DNA of 64,000 nucleotides from AC-49 sp963766605 (GCA_963766605.1 CAVYAT010000007.1:992001-1056000), one strand, 5' to 3'; shown: positions 42,962 through 52,858, counted from the stretch's first letter. Numbers and translations are program-made. The notes: generated by a model from the letters alone, not told the origin.

Positions 42962-44941
42962 ATGCGTCGCGTTCCCCCTGTTTGTCGCCGCCTCGTGGTC
43001 GCGGCCGTCGCCGCCGTCTCGCTGACCGCCATCGCCGTGCCGTTGGCCGCCGCAGGGCCGGCGCCCGCGGTTCCGTCCGCAAACGCGCACTTCGACGGTC
43101 TGGGGATCGCGCCGGGCCGGGTCAAGCACGTGTGGCTGATCATCATGGAGAACAAGTCGTTCGACGCGTCGTTCACCGGCCTCAACAACAACACGTTCCT
43201 CTGGCAGACGCTGCCCAGCCAGGGCGTGTTGCTCGAGAACTACTACGGCACCGGCCATTTCAGTCAGGACAACTACATCTCGATGGTCGCGGGCCAGGCT
43301 CCGATCACCGACACGCAGTCCGACTGCCCGCAGTACGCCAACGCGACCGGCTCGGTCAGCACGACGGGCAGCCTGACCAGCAACCCGAACTTCGGGCAGT
43401 TCGCGTCCGCCGCCGGGCCCAACGCCGCGCCGGGCCAGATGGGCTGCGTCTACCCGAGCTCGGTCCCGACCGTGTTCAACCAGCTCGACAGCGCGCACAT
43501 CTCGTGGAAGGGCTACGCCCAGGACCTGACCGCGGCCGCGGCCGACAGCCCGCAGCACAGCACCGGCGTGGCCTCCTGCGGTGCGCCGTTCGCGACCCCG
43601 GGCACGATCGGCGACGCTGCGCACCCCAACCCCGGTGCAGCCGACGCGACCGACCAGTACGTGCCCAAGCACTTCCCGTTCCCGTGGTTCCACTCGCTAC
43701 TGGACAACAGCCACGACTGCAACGCCGCGCACATCGCCGACGTGTTCGACCCGGCCAACGGCCTGTTCCACGATCTCCAGCACGAGTCGACGACGCCGGC
43801 CGTCAGCTGGATCACCCCGAACAACTGCAGCGACGCCCACGACGCGGTCTGCCACGGCAACAACCTGTCGGGCGGCTTCTCGGACCCCAACACCCCCAAG
43901 CCGCCGGTCAACTTCACCGGGGGCCTGTTCGCGGGCGACCTGTTCCTCGAGCACGTCGTCCCCGAGATCGAGGCCTCGCCGGCGTTCAAGGACGGCGGCC
44001 TGATCGACGTCACGTTCGACGAGGCGTTCCCGCCGTTCACCTACACCGGCAACTCGTTCGCCGACTCGACGACCGAGCTCCCCAACGCGTCGGCGTCGCT
44101 GGCCAGCGACGCGGCCGGGGAGACGCTGTTCGGCAAGACGGTTCACTCCGAGCCGACCGGCCCGAACACGCCGCTGCTCAGCGATGCCCGCGGCGACGCG
44201 CTGTACCCCGGCCCCGGTGACAACTCGTTCATCGACCGGCCCGCCAACTGCGTCGCGCAGACGGTCCCGCCCCAGCCGGCCGGCACATGCCTGCTCGGCG
44301 GCGGCGGCTCCCCGCCGGGCGCCCGGACCGACGCCGCTGCCACGGCGCCGGCCGGGACGTCGACGATCGCCGACAACGCGATCCTCGCCGACGACCTCGG
44401 CCGCGCGGTCACAGGCGCCGGAATCCCGGCCGGGGCGTTCGTCGGGCCGGTCACGCACGTCCCGGTGGCCGCGACGCAGCCGACCCAGAGCGGCGGCTTC
44501 GCCTCGACCGGGTCGTTCACGCTCGTCAGCAACACCGGCGTGCCGGTCAACACGACGGGCGCGGTCAGCGGCATCATGCTGGCGGCCCGCACCGCGCAGG
44601 ACGACCCGTTGTTCACCGCGACCGGGTCGACGCCCGGCGGCGGCGACACCGGCAGCGTGCTGATCAGCCCATTCATCAAGCCAGGCACGACGAGCACCCG
44701 CTACTACAACCACTACAGCTGGCTGCGCACGATCGAGGACCTGTTCGCGGTCGGCTACACATCGCACGGTCTGGATGGTCTCGGGCACATCGGCTACGCC
44801 GCCCAGCCCGGCCTCGCGCCGTTCGGACGCGACGTGTTCAACAACGCCCGCGCGCGGTTCCCGGTCCTGCGCTTCCCGATCCACCACGGCCACCGCCACC
44901 ACGCCAAGCGGCTGCGCCGCAGCGGGCGTCGCCATCGGTGA
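42962..44941 (+). CDS. Secreted phosphoesterase (phospholipase C/acid phosphatase-like, PF04185)
   Basis: 659 residues, ATG at 42962. Signal peptide ending near AAAG, then the phosphoesterase family start HVWLIIMENKSFDASF (metal-binding Glu/Asn) and YYGTGHFSQDNYISMVAGQ; the later DVTFDEAF carries the second acidic cluster. Near residues 455-540 a Thr/Gly/Ala-rich segment (ADNAILADDLGRAVTGAG ... GIMLAART) looks inserted into the catalytic domain before the final HYSWLRTIEDLF block. Probable extracellular hydrolysis of phosphate esters or lipids. The stop overlaps the next lipoprotein gene (GTGA). Confidence 0.88.
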   Translation: MRRVPPVCRRLVVAAVAAVSLTAIAVPLAAAGPAPAVPSANAHFDGLGIAPGRVKHVWLIIMENKSFDASFTGLNNNTFLWQTLPSQGVLLENYYGTGHFSQDNYISMVAGQAPITDTQSDCPQYANATGSVSTTGSLTSNPNFGQFASAAGPNAAPGQMGCVYPSSVPTVFNQLDSAHISWKGYAQDLTAAAADSPQHSTGVASCGAPFATPGTIGDAAHPNPGAADATDQYVPKHFPFPWFHSLLDNSHDCNAAHIADVFDPANGLFHDLQHESTTPAVSWITPNNCSDAHDAVCHGNNLSGGFSDPNTPKPPVNFTGGLFAGDLFLEHVVPEIEASPAFKDGGLIDVTFDEAFPPFTYTGNSFADSTTELPNASASLASDAAGETLFGKTVHSEPTGPNTPLLSDARGDALYPGPGDNSFIDRPANCVAQTVPPQPAGTCLLGGGGSPPGARTDAAATAPAGTSTIADNAILADDLGRAVTGAGIPAGAFVGPVTHVPVAATQPTQSGGFASTGSFTLVSNTGVPVNTTGAVSGIMLAARTAQDDPLFTATGSTPGGGDTGSVLISPFIKPGTTSTRYYNHYSWLRTIEDLFAVGYTSHGLDGLGHIGYAAQPGLAPFGRDVFNNARARFPVLRFPIHHGHRHHAKRLRRSGRRHR

Positions 44942-45624
44942 GCGCCCACGGGATACGCCGGCTCTGTCTGGGCGCCCTGCCGGCCGTACTGGCCGGCGGG
45001 GCGCTCGCCGCGTGCGGCAGCGGTTCATCGTCCACCGCGACCAGGGCGAAGACCGCGACCACACCGCTTGGCGCCACGGTGCCGGCGGCCGCGCGCGCAC
45101 AGCAGGCGGCGCTGCACCGCCAGGTGACCGCGGCGCTGCACACCCACTCCGACGCGCGCTACGGCGGGCTGCCGAGCTACCTGCCCAAGCCGAAGATCCC
45201 GACCCAGCGCGTCGTGACCGCCCGGCTGGCGCATCCCAAACTGGCGATCGAGGGCGACACGGTCGAGATCGTGCTGCCCCACGCTTGCGCCCGGGCGACG
45301 ATCGTCGGGCCCTACGTCCCCGACAAGGACCAGGGCACGTTCCAGAACACCGCCAACGTGTCGTTCGACGCGACGTTCGCGTCGGTCCGCGGAACGGTGC
45401 CGCTCGCTGCATCGATGTTCACGATCAGCGACGAGCTCGGCGCGGTCCACCATCCGAAGATCACGGTCCGCCACGGCGGGCGGCTTCCCGTGCGGCTGCC
45501 CCGCGGGAAGCCGATCACCCTGGTCCTGCGCACCACGTTGCCGATCGGCAACGGGCGCGTGAGGTACCGGCCCGCCGGCCGTCACGCCGTCGCGTCGTGG
45601 GACTTCGACAGCGAGACCGACTGA
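44938..45624 (+). CDS. Lipoprotein of unknown function
   Basis: 228 residues from GTG at 44938, overlapping the phosphoesterase stop. Lipobox ALAAC gives a lipidated cysteine near residue 27; a low-complexity Ser/Thr/Ala linker follows, then a ~150-residue domain (AIEGDTVEIVLPHACARATIVGPYVP). Translational coupling suggests that it works with the secreted phosphoesterase at the cell surface; this is inference. No known family. Confidence 0.65.
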   Translation: MSAHGIRRLCLGALPAVLAGGALAACGSGSSSTATRAKTATTPLGATVPAAARAQQAALHRQVTAALHTHSDARYGGLPSYLPKPKIPTQRVVTARLAHPKLAIEGDTVEIVLPHACARATIVGPYVPDKDQGTFQNTANVSFDATFASVRGTVPLAASMFTISDELGAVHHPKITVRHGGRLPVRLPRGKPITLVLRTTLPIGNGRVRYRPAGRHAVASWDFDSETD

Positions 45625-45627
45625 CGC

Positions 45628-48348
45628 TCACCCTCTGGTGGCGGCCGCGGTCACATGCCCGAGCGCGAAGTCCTGGTTGTGCGTGAACGTGTCCTCGTCG
45701 GTCTCGTCGACGCCGGTGGAGGTGAGGTGGATACCCAGCGCCGTGTCGGCCGTCGCGGTCTTCGCGATACGGAAACGCTCGGTGTAGGTCGTCGGGGCGA
45801 TGAACGAGGCGGGGGCGACGTCGGGCGGCGTTCCCGACACAGCGCCGAGCGCCGTCAGCCCGCTCGACGGGTGCAGCACGAACGTCGAGAAGTTGGCCGC
45901 GTCGAGGCCGGCGTTGGTCGTGGTGATGGCGCACGTGATGACGGAACCGGGTGTCCGGCGGCGTCCGCTGCACGACGACGTCGTGAGGATCTTCGGCTTG
46001 GCGACGGGCGGGGTGTCGGCCATCGTCGTCGGGCCGTAGCCCTGGAGGACGATGGATTCGGTGCCGAAGTGCGGGTGCTGGACGGTGAAGGAGAGGTTGA
46101 CGTTCAGCTCAGCTTGGGCGGCGGCGGGGAGCACGAAGTCAACGCGCTGGTACAGCTCGCCGCTGGATGTCATGACAAGGCCGACCGGTGCAAGAGCGAT
46201 CACCGACCCGTACACGGGATCCGGCCCGAACATGCTGCCGGTGTTGAGCGGTGCGTCGTAGCGCAGCGTCAGGTCGCACTCGAGCTGCTGGCCGTGGATC
46301 AGCCAGCCGGTCAGCGTGCTGCAGTGGTACGTGTTGTTCAGCTGCGCCTGGGCGGGAACGCTGACGCCGGCGTGCTGGCTCGTGTCGACCGGCGGGGAGG
46401 GCAGGAAAAAACGGCGATCGGCGCCGGCGCTGGTGCCGCCGAGGCTGTCGGCGACGAGCCGGTAGTGGTAGGTCGTGCCGTACTGCAGGCCCGTCAGACG
46501 GGCGGTGACCAGGTGCTGCACCTCGTCATCGCCGGCATTCCCCGCCGTCGCGGGCGCCACCATCCCATAGCCGGAGCTGTTGCCGTACTCGAAGTGGTAG
46601 CGCGTCGCGCGCCCATGCGGGTTGACGAACCCGGCGACCGTCGCCCGGGCGGTGGTCAAGGTCGACACGACCAGGTCGCTGGAGGCGCCGGTCTTGACCG
46701 ACGGCGCCAGCCCGAGCACCGTCGACACGGCGACGCTCTGGGGGGTGAGCGGCGTCCGCGCACCGGCCGTCGTGCTCGTCGCGGTCAGCTTCGTGGCCGT
46801 CGGGGTCTTCGAGATGACCTTGTGCCCGGCGGTCGTGAACGTGACCGTCACGGGGCCGACGTGCTGGCCCGGCACCGAGCCCGCCACGGTGGCGACGACC
46901 TTCCCGCCGCTCGTCAGCGTCCCCTTGATCGTGCACTTCTGGCCGGTCGGGGCGGGGCAGTCGAGCGAGATCTTCGCCGGGTGGCGCGGGCCCGGCTTGA
47001 CGACGAGGCGCCCGAACGTGAACCGCGGCGGCGGGCGCCTCACGGCCGGCAGCGTCGGCGGCGCAACGGCGGGGAACAGCGTCGCGGTGGCCGTGACCAG
47101 CTGGCCGACCGGCGGCGGCGCGGGCGGCGGAGCACCGAGTCCGGGATAGCGCGCGACGTAGCTCGCGTTTCCGTCCCCGCCGGCGGTCGTGAAGTTGCCG
47201 CCGGCGACGACCTGGCCGCCGAACGCGGCGAGCGCGTTGACGGGACCGTTGAGCGGGCCGTTGCCCGCACCGTCGGAGCCCATCGCCGCCCAGCTCGTGC
47301 CGTCGAACACCGCGACCTGGTCGGCCGGCGCGTTGCCGTCGGCGTTCTGGAACGAGCCCCCGGCGTAGACCTTGCCGGCCGAGGTGGCCAGCGCGTCGAT
47401 GAACGTCGACGTCGAAAACCAGCCGTTGTTGTTCGCCGCGTTGGCACCGACGGCGCTCCACGCCGAGCCGTTCCACCTGACGACATGGTCGGCATTGGTG
47501 ACGCCGGCGACGTCGACCGCGTCGGTCCCGGCGTACACGTTCGTGCCGTCGGAGGCGAGGCTGCGGACGGTGTCGTTGACCGCGCCGATCCCGGGGGCGC
47601 TCGCGGGCCCCATCGCGCTCCACGTGCTGGTGGCCGGGTCGTACATCGCGACGTGGTCGGCGAGCGTGATCAGGTCGAGGTCGTTGAACGATCCGCCGGC
47701 GTAGAGATGGCCGGCGGAGTCCGCCGTGAGGGCGAGGATGGCGCCGTTGTCGATGTCCCCGTTGGCGGCGACGGTCGACGACGGTGCCCCGGTGTCGAGA
47801 TTGCACGCCACGAGCGCGTCGGCCGCCACGAGGCCGCCGCCGTCGCTGAACGACCCGCCGATGTAGAGCTGGCGCCCGATGATCTTCAGCGCCGAGACGG
47901 TTGCGCCGATCGGATTGCAGAACGGCTTCCAGCTGACGCCGTCCCAGACCGCGAGGAAGTCGGCGTTGGCATTGCCACCGGCGTTCGTGAAGTGTCCGCC
48001 CACGTAGACGTTGGTGCCATCGACGGCGATCGCGTCGACGTCGCCGTTGAGCGCCGGCGCGCCGATCGCGTGCCATGCGCTGCCGTCCCAGCGCGCGATG
48101 TACGACGCGGTGGCGTCGCCGCCGGCGCTCGTGAACACGCCGCCGGCGTACAACGCGTCGGGCGCCGCGGCGTACAGCGCGTCGACTCGCCCGTTGAGCG
48201 ACGAGGTGTTCGGCGCTCCGCCGTCACCGAGGTGGTCCCAGCCGCCGGGACTTATCGCGGCCGTCGCGTCAGCCCCGAGCGCAAGGACCAGGCCGATCGA
48301 CAGCGCGGCCACGCGACTCGCGTTCGTCCGGGCCGCTCTTGAGACCAC
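45628..48348 (-). CDS. Large secreted beta-propeller/fibronectin-like protein
   Basis: 906 residues from GTG at 48346-48348, with GAGGAGCG upstream. Signal peptide, then about seven repeats of the type 'VNALA...GGQVYAGGSFTTAGG...VARWDGSAW' forming a propeller (to about residue 400), a Pro-rich linker, an all-beta region with two cysteines (SLDCPAPTGQKCTIKG), a fibronectin III-like domain (HFEYGNSSGYG ... YHYRLVADSLGGTS, about 605-680) and a further C-terminal beta domain. Extracellular adhesion or carbohydrate binding is plausible but unproven. Confidence 0.82.
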   Translation of the reverse strand: MVSRAARTNASRVAALSIGLVLALGADATAAISPGGWDHLGDGGAPNTSSLNGRVDALYAAAPDALYAGGVFTSAGGDATASYIARWDGSAWHAIGAPALNGDVDAIAVDGTNVYVGGHFTNAGGNANADFLAVWDGVSWKPFCNPIGATVSALKIIGRQLYIGGSFSDGGGLVAADALVACNLDTGAPSSTVAANGDIDNGAILALTADSAGHLYAGGSFNDLDLITLADHVAMYDPATSTWSAMGPASAPGIGAVNDTVRSLASDGTNVYAGTDAVDVAGVTNADHVVRWNGSAWSAVGANAANNNGWFSTSTFIDALATSAGKVYAGGSFQNADGNAPADQVAVFDGTSWAAMGSDGAGNGPLNGPVNALAAFGGQVVAGGNFTTAGGDGNASYVARYPGLGAPPPAPPPVGQLVTATATLFPAVAPPTLPAVRRPPPRFTFGRLVVKPGPRHPAKISLDCPAPTGQKCTIKGTLTSGGKVVATVAGSVPGQHVGPVTVTFTTAGHKVISKTPTATKLTATSTTAGARTPLTPQSVAVSTVLGLAPSVKTGASSDLVVSTLTTARATVAGFVNPHGRATRYHFEYGNSSGYGMVAPATAGNAGDDEVQHLVTARLTGLQYGTTYHYRLVADSLGGTSAGADRRFFLPSPPVDTSQHAGVSVPAQAQLNNTYHCSTLTGWLIHGQQLECDLTLRYDAPLNTGSMFGPDPVYGSVIALAPVGLVMTSSGELYQRVDFVLPAAAQAELNVNLSFTVQHPHFGTESIVLQGYGPTTMADTPPVAKPKILTTSSCSGRRRTPGSVITCAITTTNAGLDAANFSTFVLHPSSGLTALGAVSGTPPDVAPASFIAPTTYTERFRIAKTATADTALGIHLTSTGVDETDEDTFTHNQDFALGHVTAAATRG

Positions 48349-48442
48349 GATTCTCGCTCCTCGGTTGTACTGCGGGGCACGACTCTAGCCCGCGGTCCGG
48401 TGCGCGGCGGATCAGCAGCGCGCGAACGCGAGGTCCGATCGG

Positions 48443-49081
48443 TCACCGCTGCATCCTCGGATCGTGCGTGGGGTCGGCGTACATGGGCGGGCAACCGAGG
48501 GCGGTGGCTTGCGGGCGCAGCTCGTAGTGCCAGGGCTCGTTGCGGTAGATCTGGCACAGCCCGTACCGGGTGCCGTGCTCCGACAGCCACGCCGCGGCAT
48601 CGACGTGCCCGATGTCGACCGCGTTCCCCGACACGTGAGCAGACGTGCTGGGGGTCGCCACCCATCGAGCGGCTGCCTCGTCTGAGCCGTACTTCGAGAC
48701 CGCCTCGCGGAACAGCTGTTCCTGGTACTCAGGGGACCGCCAGCCACTATCGACCAAGAACTCGACCCCGTCGTCCGCGGCATCGGTTGCGGCTCGATGT
48801 AGGGCAGCGCGAAGAGCTGGAGCAAGGTTGGCCACCCCCGGAACATCTTCGTCGAAGACCGTCGTGCCGTCGGGGATCGCACCGCCGGCCTCGCCAAGCG
48901 CACGAGCGCGCGCACTGCGATGGATGTCGATGCGTGGTGCGTCCGTCGAGGAAGAGGACGCCGGCAACTGGTGGGCGAGGGCTGCGGCGATCGTCGCGAC
49001 AACGACCAGCAGGCCGGCGACACGGGTCTTGCGAATCCGAGTCCGATGGATCGTTGGTCGTGCTGGTTCGCTGTAGGGCAC
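48443..49081 (-). CDS. VanY-type D,D-carboxypeptidase (M15B), membrane-anchored
   Basis: 212 residues from GTG at 49079-49081 (a TTG four codons upstream is possible). One N-terminal membrane helix (VAGLLVVVATIAAALA), then the M15 zinc-peptidase motifs: SAHVSGNAVDIG (HxxxxxxD) and EPWHYEL (ExxH). Removes the terminal D-Ala from peptidoglycan stems outside the cell. Divergent from a two-component system, an arrangement like vanR/vanS-vanY but without vanHAX, so resistance cannot be inferred. Confidence 0.88.
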   Translation of the reverse strand: MPYSEPARPTIHRTRIRKTRVAGLLVVVATIAAALAHQLPASSSSTDAPRIDIHRSARARALGEAGGAIPDGTTVFDEDVPGVANLAPALRAALHRAATDAADDGVEFLVDSGWRSPEYQEQLFREAVSKYGSDEAAARWVATPSTSAHVSGNAVDIGHVDAAAWLSEHGTRYGLCQIYRNEPWHYELRPQATALGCPPMYADPTHDPRMQR

Positions 49082-49167
49082 GCCCCGATTCAAGGCACCC
49101 CGGTGTTGCCAGCACGTATGCGGTTTTCGATACGCCGACGATATGCGCCAGCCCGTAGCCTCGCAGC

Positions 49168-49863
49168 ATGCGCGTGTTGCTCGTCGAGGACGAGCCGTAT
49201 ATGGCAGAAGCGATCCGCGACGGCCTACGCCTGGAGGCGATCGCGGCAGACATCGCGGGCGACGGCAACACCGCCCTGGAGCTGCTGGGCGTCAACGCCT
49301 ACGACATCGCGATCCTCGACCGAGACATCCCGGGGCCCTCCGGTGACGAGATCGCCAAGAGCATCATCGCCGCCGGCAGCGGCATGCCGATCCTCATGCT
49401 CACGGCCGCCGACCGTCTCGACGACAAGGCCTCCGGGTTCGGGCTCGGTGCCGACGACTACCTCACGAAGCCGTTCGAACTCCAGGAGCTCGTGCTCAGA
49501 CTCCGAGCGCTCGACCGCAGGCGCGCCCACAACCGGCCGCCGCTGCGCGAGATCGCCGGTCTGCGCCTGGATCCGTTCCGCCGCGAGGTCTACCGCGACG
49601 GTCGCTACGTCGCGCTGACGCGCAAGCAGTTCGCAGTCCTCGAAGTCCTCGTCGCTGCCGACGGCGGTGTCGTCAGCGCCGAGGAGCTACTGAAACGGGC
49701 GTGGGATCAGAACGCCGACCCCTTCACCAACGCCGTGCGAATCACCGTCTCGGCTCTGCGCAAACGCCTCGGCGAACCGGCGATCATCGCCACGGTGGCC
49801 GGCGTCGGCTACCGCATCGACACGCAACCAGACACCGGGCGCGCGGGAGGAGTCCGTGGATAG
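49168..49863 (+). CDS. OmpR/PhoB-family response regulator
   Basis: 231 residues, ATG at 49168. Receiver domain with acidic pocket VEDEP, phospho-acceptor D51 (ILDRD), LTAAD and LTKPF lysine, followed by a winged-helix DNA-binding domain (ALTRKQFAVLEVLV ... RITVSALRKRL, VAGVGYRI). The stop overlaps the histidine kinase start by eight bases. Probable targets are the divergent vanY and itself. Confidence 0.93.
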   Translation: MRVLLVEDEPYMAEAIRDGLRLEAIAADIAGDGNTALELLGVNAYDIAILDRDIPGPSGDEIAKSIIAAGSGMPILMLTAADRLDDKASGFGLGADDYLTKPFELQELVLRLRALDRRRAHNRPPLREIAGLRLDPFRREVYRDGRYVALTRKQFAVLEVLVAADGGVVSAEELLKRAWDQNADPFTNAVRITVSALRKRLGEPAIIATVAGVGYRIDTQPDTGRAGGVRG

Positions 49864-50932
49864 AGCCCCTGGTTTGAGTGTTCGCCTCAAGCTCACTCTC
49901 AGCTACGCCGGCTTCCTCATGGTCGCGGGGGCCTTGCTGCTCACCGCCACGTGGGTGTACCTGACGCGTGGAAGACACGTCGGGCTCATCCTCGAGCCCA
50001 GCTACGAGCACGCCGTCCTGCGCGAATTCGCTCCGACCGCGGCCATCGTGATGGCGTTCCTGCTCGTGTTCGGTCTCGTGGGAGGGTGGCTTCTCGCAGG
50101 CCACATGCTCGCCCCCCTGGACCGCATCACCGAGGCCACACGCGTCGCAGCGACCGGATCGCTGTCGCACCGGATCCGGCTGCCGGGCCGCACAGACGAG
50201 TTCCGCGAGCTCGCCGACGCCTTCGACGCCATGCTCGCCCGCCTCGAAGCCCACGTCGACGAACAGCAGCGATTCGCGGCCAATGCCTCCCACGAACTGC
50301 GCACCCCGTTGGCGATAACGCAAACCCTTCTCGAGGTCGCCCGCAACGACCCCAACCGCGACAGCGGTGAGCTCAACGAACGCCTGCGCGCCGTCAACGC
50401 CCGAGCGATCGACCTCACCGAAGCGCTGCTTTTGCTCAGCCGAGCCGACCAGCGGTCGTTCGTCCCGGAACACGTCGACCTGTCCCTCATAGCCGAGGAA
50501 GCCGCCGAAACGCTCCTCCCGCTCGCAGAGAAGCGCGGCGTCACGCTCGAGACCTCCGGCGACGCGACCCCCACCACCGGCTCACCCGCCCTCCTGCTCC
50601 AGCTGACCACGAACCTCGTGCACAACGCGATCGTCCACAACCTGCCCGAACGGGGCACCGTTCGCGTGACCACGAGCGTTCGCCCGAAGAACATGGTGCT
50701 CACCGTCGAGAACACCGGCGAGAAGCTCACCCCACAGCTGGTCGCCACGCTTGGCGAACCGTTTCAGCGCGGCAGCACACGCATACGCACCGACCACGCA
50801 GGCGTCGGCCTTGGCCTGGCGATCGTCAAGAGCATCACCCAGGCACACGACGGCACCCTCACGCTCACGCCGCGGGCCGCCGGTGGACTCTGCGTCACCG
50901 TGGAGCTTCCCGCCGCACAAGATCGTTTCTGA
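49856..50932 (+). CDS. Sensor histidine kinase
   Basis: 358 residues from GTG at 49856. Two transmembrane helices (about 12-35 and 58-82) enclose a short ~22-residue loop, so sensing is probably within the membrane or by a partner. A HAMP segment, the H-box ASHELRTPLAIT, N-box (NLVHNAIVHNL) and G-box (GVGLGLAIVKSI) follow. Phosphorylates the response regulator encoded just upstream. Confidence 0.92.
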   Translation: MDRAPGLSVRLKLTLSYAGFLMVAGALLLTATWVYLTRGRHVGLILEPSYEHAVLREFAPTAAIVMAFLLVFGLVGGWLLAGHMLAPLDRITEATRVAATGSLSHRIRLPGRTDEFRELADAFDAMLARLEAHVDEQQRFAANASHELRTPLAITQTLLEVARNDPNRDSGELNERLRAVNARAIDLTEALLLLSRADQRSFVPEHVDLSLIAEEAAETLLPLAEKRGVTLETSGDATPTTGSPALLLQLTTNLVHNAIVHNLPERGTVRVTTSVRPKNMVLTVENTGEKLTPQLVATLGEPFQRGSTRIRTDHAGVGLGLAIVKSITQAHDGTLTLTPRAAGGLCVTVELPAAQDRF

Positions 50933-50994
50933 ACGCGGCGCCTGGCCGGTGTCGCGCGTGGACCTCTGCCCCGGCCTGCTTCGTAGTGGAGGTG

Positions 50995-51948
50995 ATGAAT
51001 CGTCGTGAGTTTCTCGCCGGGGGAGTCGCCGCGGTGCCCTTCCTGTTCGGCCGGTCTGCGGCGCCTGGTCGTGATCCCTTGGCGCTTGCGACCGCCGACC
51101 AGCAGGCGCATGTCGTCGCGGTCTCGTTGACGAGCGGCCGGATCCGCAGACGGATCGCAACGCGTCCTGATCCCCGCAGCATCGAGCACCACGGCGCAGG
51201 CCCTGTGGTCGTCGCTCACAGTGGTGAGGGCGTCGTCTCACTGATCGATCCGCGGGAACTGCGGGTGCGGCGCGTGCTCACCGGGTTCGTGCAGCCGCGC
51301 TATACGGCGATCGGCCTCGGCGGCGACACGGCCTACGTGACCGATTCGGGAACGGGGGAGCTCGCGGTCATCGACCTGGTCTCAGGCCGAGTCGTACGAC
51401 GCATCGACGTGGGAGACCGGGCACGGCATCTGACCCGGTCACCGGACGGCCGATCGCTATGGATCGCACTTGGCTCGAGCGCCGCGGAGATCACGATCGT
51501 CGACATCGCCGACCGCTGGCACCCGACCGTACACCGCCGCTTGCGTCCGGCGTTCCTCGCGCATGATGTCGGCTTCTCGCCCGGCGGCCGTCGTGTCTGG
51601 GTGACCGCGGGCCGGGAGCCACGCATGGCGATCTACGCCATCAACGGACACGTGCCGTTGAGGACGTTGCCGGCCGACGCGGCACCCCAGCACGTGACGT
51701 TCACCGCAACATCGGCCTACATCGCCAGCGGCAACGGCGCGACCGTCACCGTGCGTGCCCTGTCGGACGACGCGGTGCGCCGCACCGTGCCGGTACCGAT
51801 CGGCTCCTACAACATCCAATCCGGCGCCCATCACGTCCTCACCCCGTCGCTGCAGGACGGAGCCCTCACCATCCTGACCCCCACCGGGCGCGTCGTCGCG
51901 CGCGTTCAGGTCGCAACCGCAGCACACGACGTCTGCGTCGTCGCCTGA
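50995..51948 (+). CDS. Tat-exported YVTN-type beta-propeller protein
   Basis: 317 residues from ATG at 50995 (GTG at 50986 possible; the GGAGGTG before the ATG is too close to be ideal). N-terminus NRREFLAGG is a twin-arginine signal, so the protein is exported folded. The body has ~40-residue repeats such as GDTAYVTDSGTGELAVIDLVSG and RHLTRSPDGRSLWIALGS, a YncE/cytochrome-D1-like propeller without an obvious heme ligand set. Follows the histidine kinase by 62 bases. Confidence 0.82.
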   Translation: MNRREFLAGGVAAVPFLFGRSAAPGRDPLALATADQQAHVVAVSLTSGRIRRRIATRPDPRSIEHHGAGPVVVAHSGEGVVSLIDPRELRVRRVLTGFVQPRYTAIGLGGDTAYVTDSGTGELAVIDLVSGRVVRRIDVGDRARHLTRSPDGRSLWIALGSSAAEITIVDIADRWHPTVHRRLRPAFLAHDVGFSPGGRRVWVTAGREPRMAIYAINGHVPLRTLPADAAPQHVTFTATSAYIASGNGATVTVRALSDDAVRRTVPVPIGSYNIQSGAHHVLTPSLQDGALTILTPTGRVVARVQVATAAHDVCVVA

Positions 51949-52033
51949 CGCGAAAGTTCAGGGATCGTTGCCGATTGTCGGCCGTCGGCGCCGGTGCTTG
52001 GATCGACGCTTCAACTGCGGAACGGAGCGTGAG

Positions 52034-52858
52034 ATGGCAACCGGCGTATCGGATATCGAGCTCAAGGCACGTCATCGCGCGATGTGGGCCTCCGGCGACT
52101 ACCCGTCGATGGTCGAGACGTTCCTCCTCCCACTCGGGCCGCGACTTGTCGAGGCATGCGCGGTTGGCCCGAACATGCGCGTGCTCGATGTCGCCGCCGG
52201 GACCGGCAATGCCTCCATCCCGGCGGCGCGGCGGGGCGCGCAGGTGACGGCCAGCGACCTGACGCCAGAGTTGCTCGCAGCTGGAGGCCGGCGCGCACAG
52301 GTCGCGCGGCTCGAGCTCGACTGGGTGCAGGCCGACGCCGAGGACCTTCCGTTCGACGACGAGTCCTTTGACGTCGTGATGTCGGCGATCGGCGTGATGT
52401 TCGCGCCCCACCATCAGGCAGCCGCCGACGAGCTCATGCGTGTCTGCCGCCCCGGCGGCACGATCGGCTTGCTCAGCTGGACGCCGGAGGGCATGATCGG
52501 CGGCCTGTTCCAGACGATGGGACCGTTCGCCCCGCCGCCACCGCCGGGCGCGCAGCCGCCGCCGGCGTGGGGTGGTGAGGCACATGTGCGTGAGTTGTTC
52601 GGCGAGCGCGTCGCGTTCGGCGTCTTCGAACGCGACGTCCTCGAGGTCACCGCGTTCGAGCGCCCCGACGACTACGGCGAGCACTTCAAGCAGCGCTACG
52701 GCCCGACGATCGCGACACAGGCCAACGCTGCAAGCCAGGGCCGCGAGGCGGAGTTCGAGCGGGCGCTGAGCGCGTTCTGCCACGAGCGCAATGTCGGAAC
52801 GCCCGAGCACGCGCGCTTTGAGATGGAGTATCTCGTCGCGGTCGGGAAACGGCTGTAG
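52034..52858 (+). CDS. Class I SAM-dependent methyltransferase
   Basis: 274 residues from ATG at 52034. SAM-binding motif I VLDVAAGTGNASI, motif II-like VTASDLTPELL, and the acidic loop DAEDLPFDDESFD identify an UbiE/methyltransferase-11-type enzyme. Substrate unknown. Stand-alone; not coupled to neighbours. Confidence 0.88.
   Translation: MATGVSDIELKARHRAMWASGDYPSMVETFLLPLGPRLVEACAVGPNMRVLDVAAGTGNASIPAARRGAQVTASDLTPELLAAGGRRAQVARLELDWVQADAEDLPFDDESFDVVMSAIGVMFAPHHQAAADELMRVCRPGGTIGLLSWTPEGMIGGLFQTMGPFAPPPPPGAQPPPAWGGEAHVRELFGERVAFGVFERDVLEVTAFERPDDYGEHFKQRYGPTIATQANAASQGREAEFERALSAFCHERNVGTPEHARFEMEYLVAVGKRL

Noticed and set aside
48443..49081. Glycopeptide resistance cluster
   Set aside because: VanY and a two-component system are present but vanH, vanA/B and vanX are not, and such peptidases are common in normal wall turnover.
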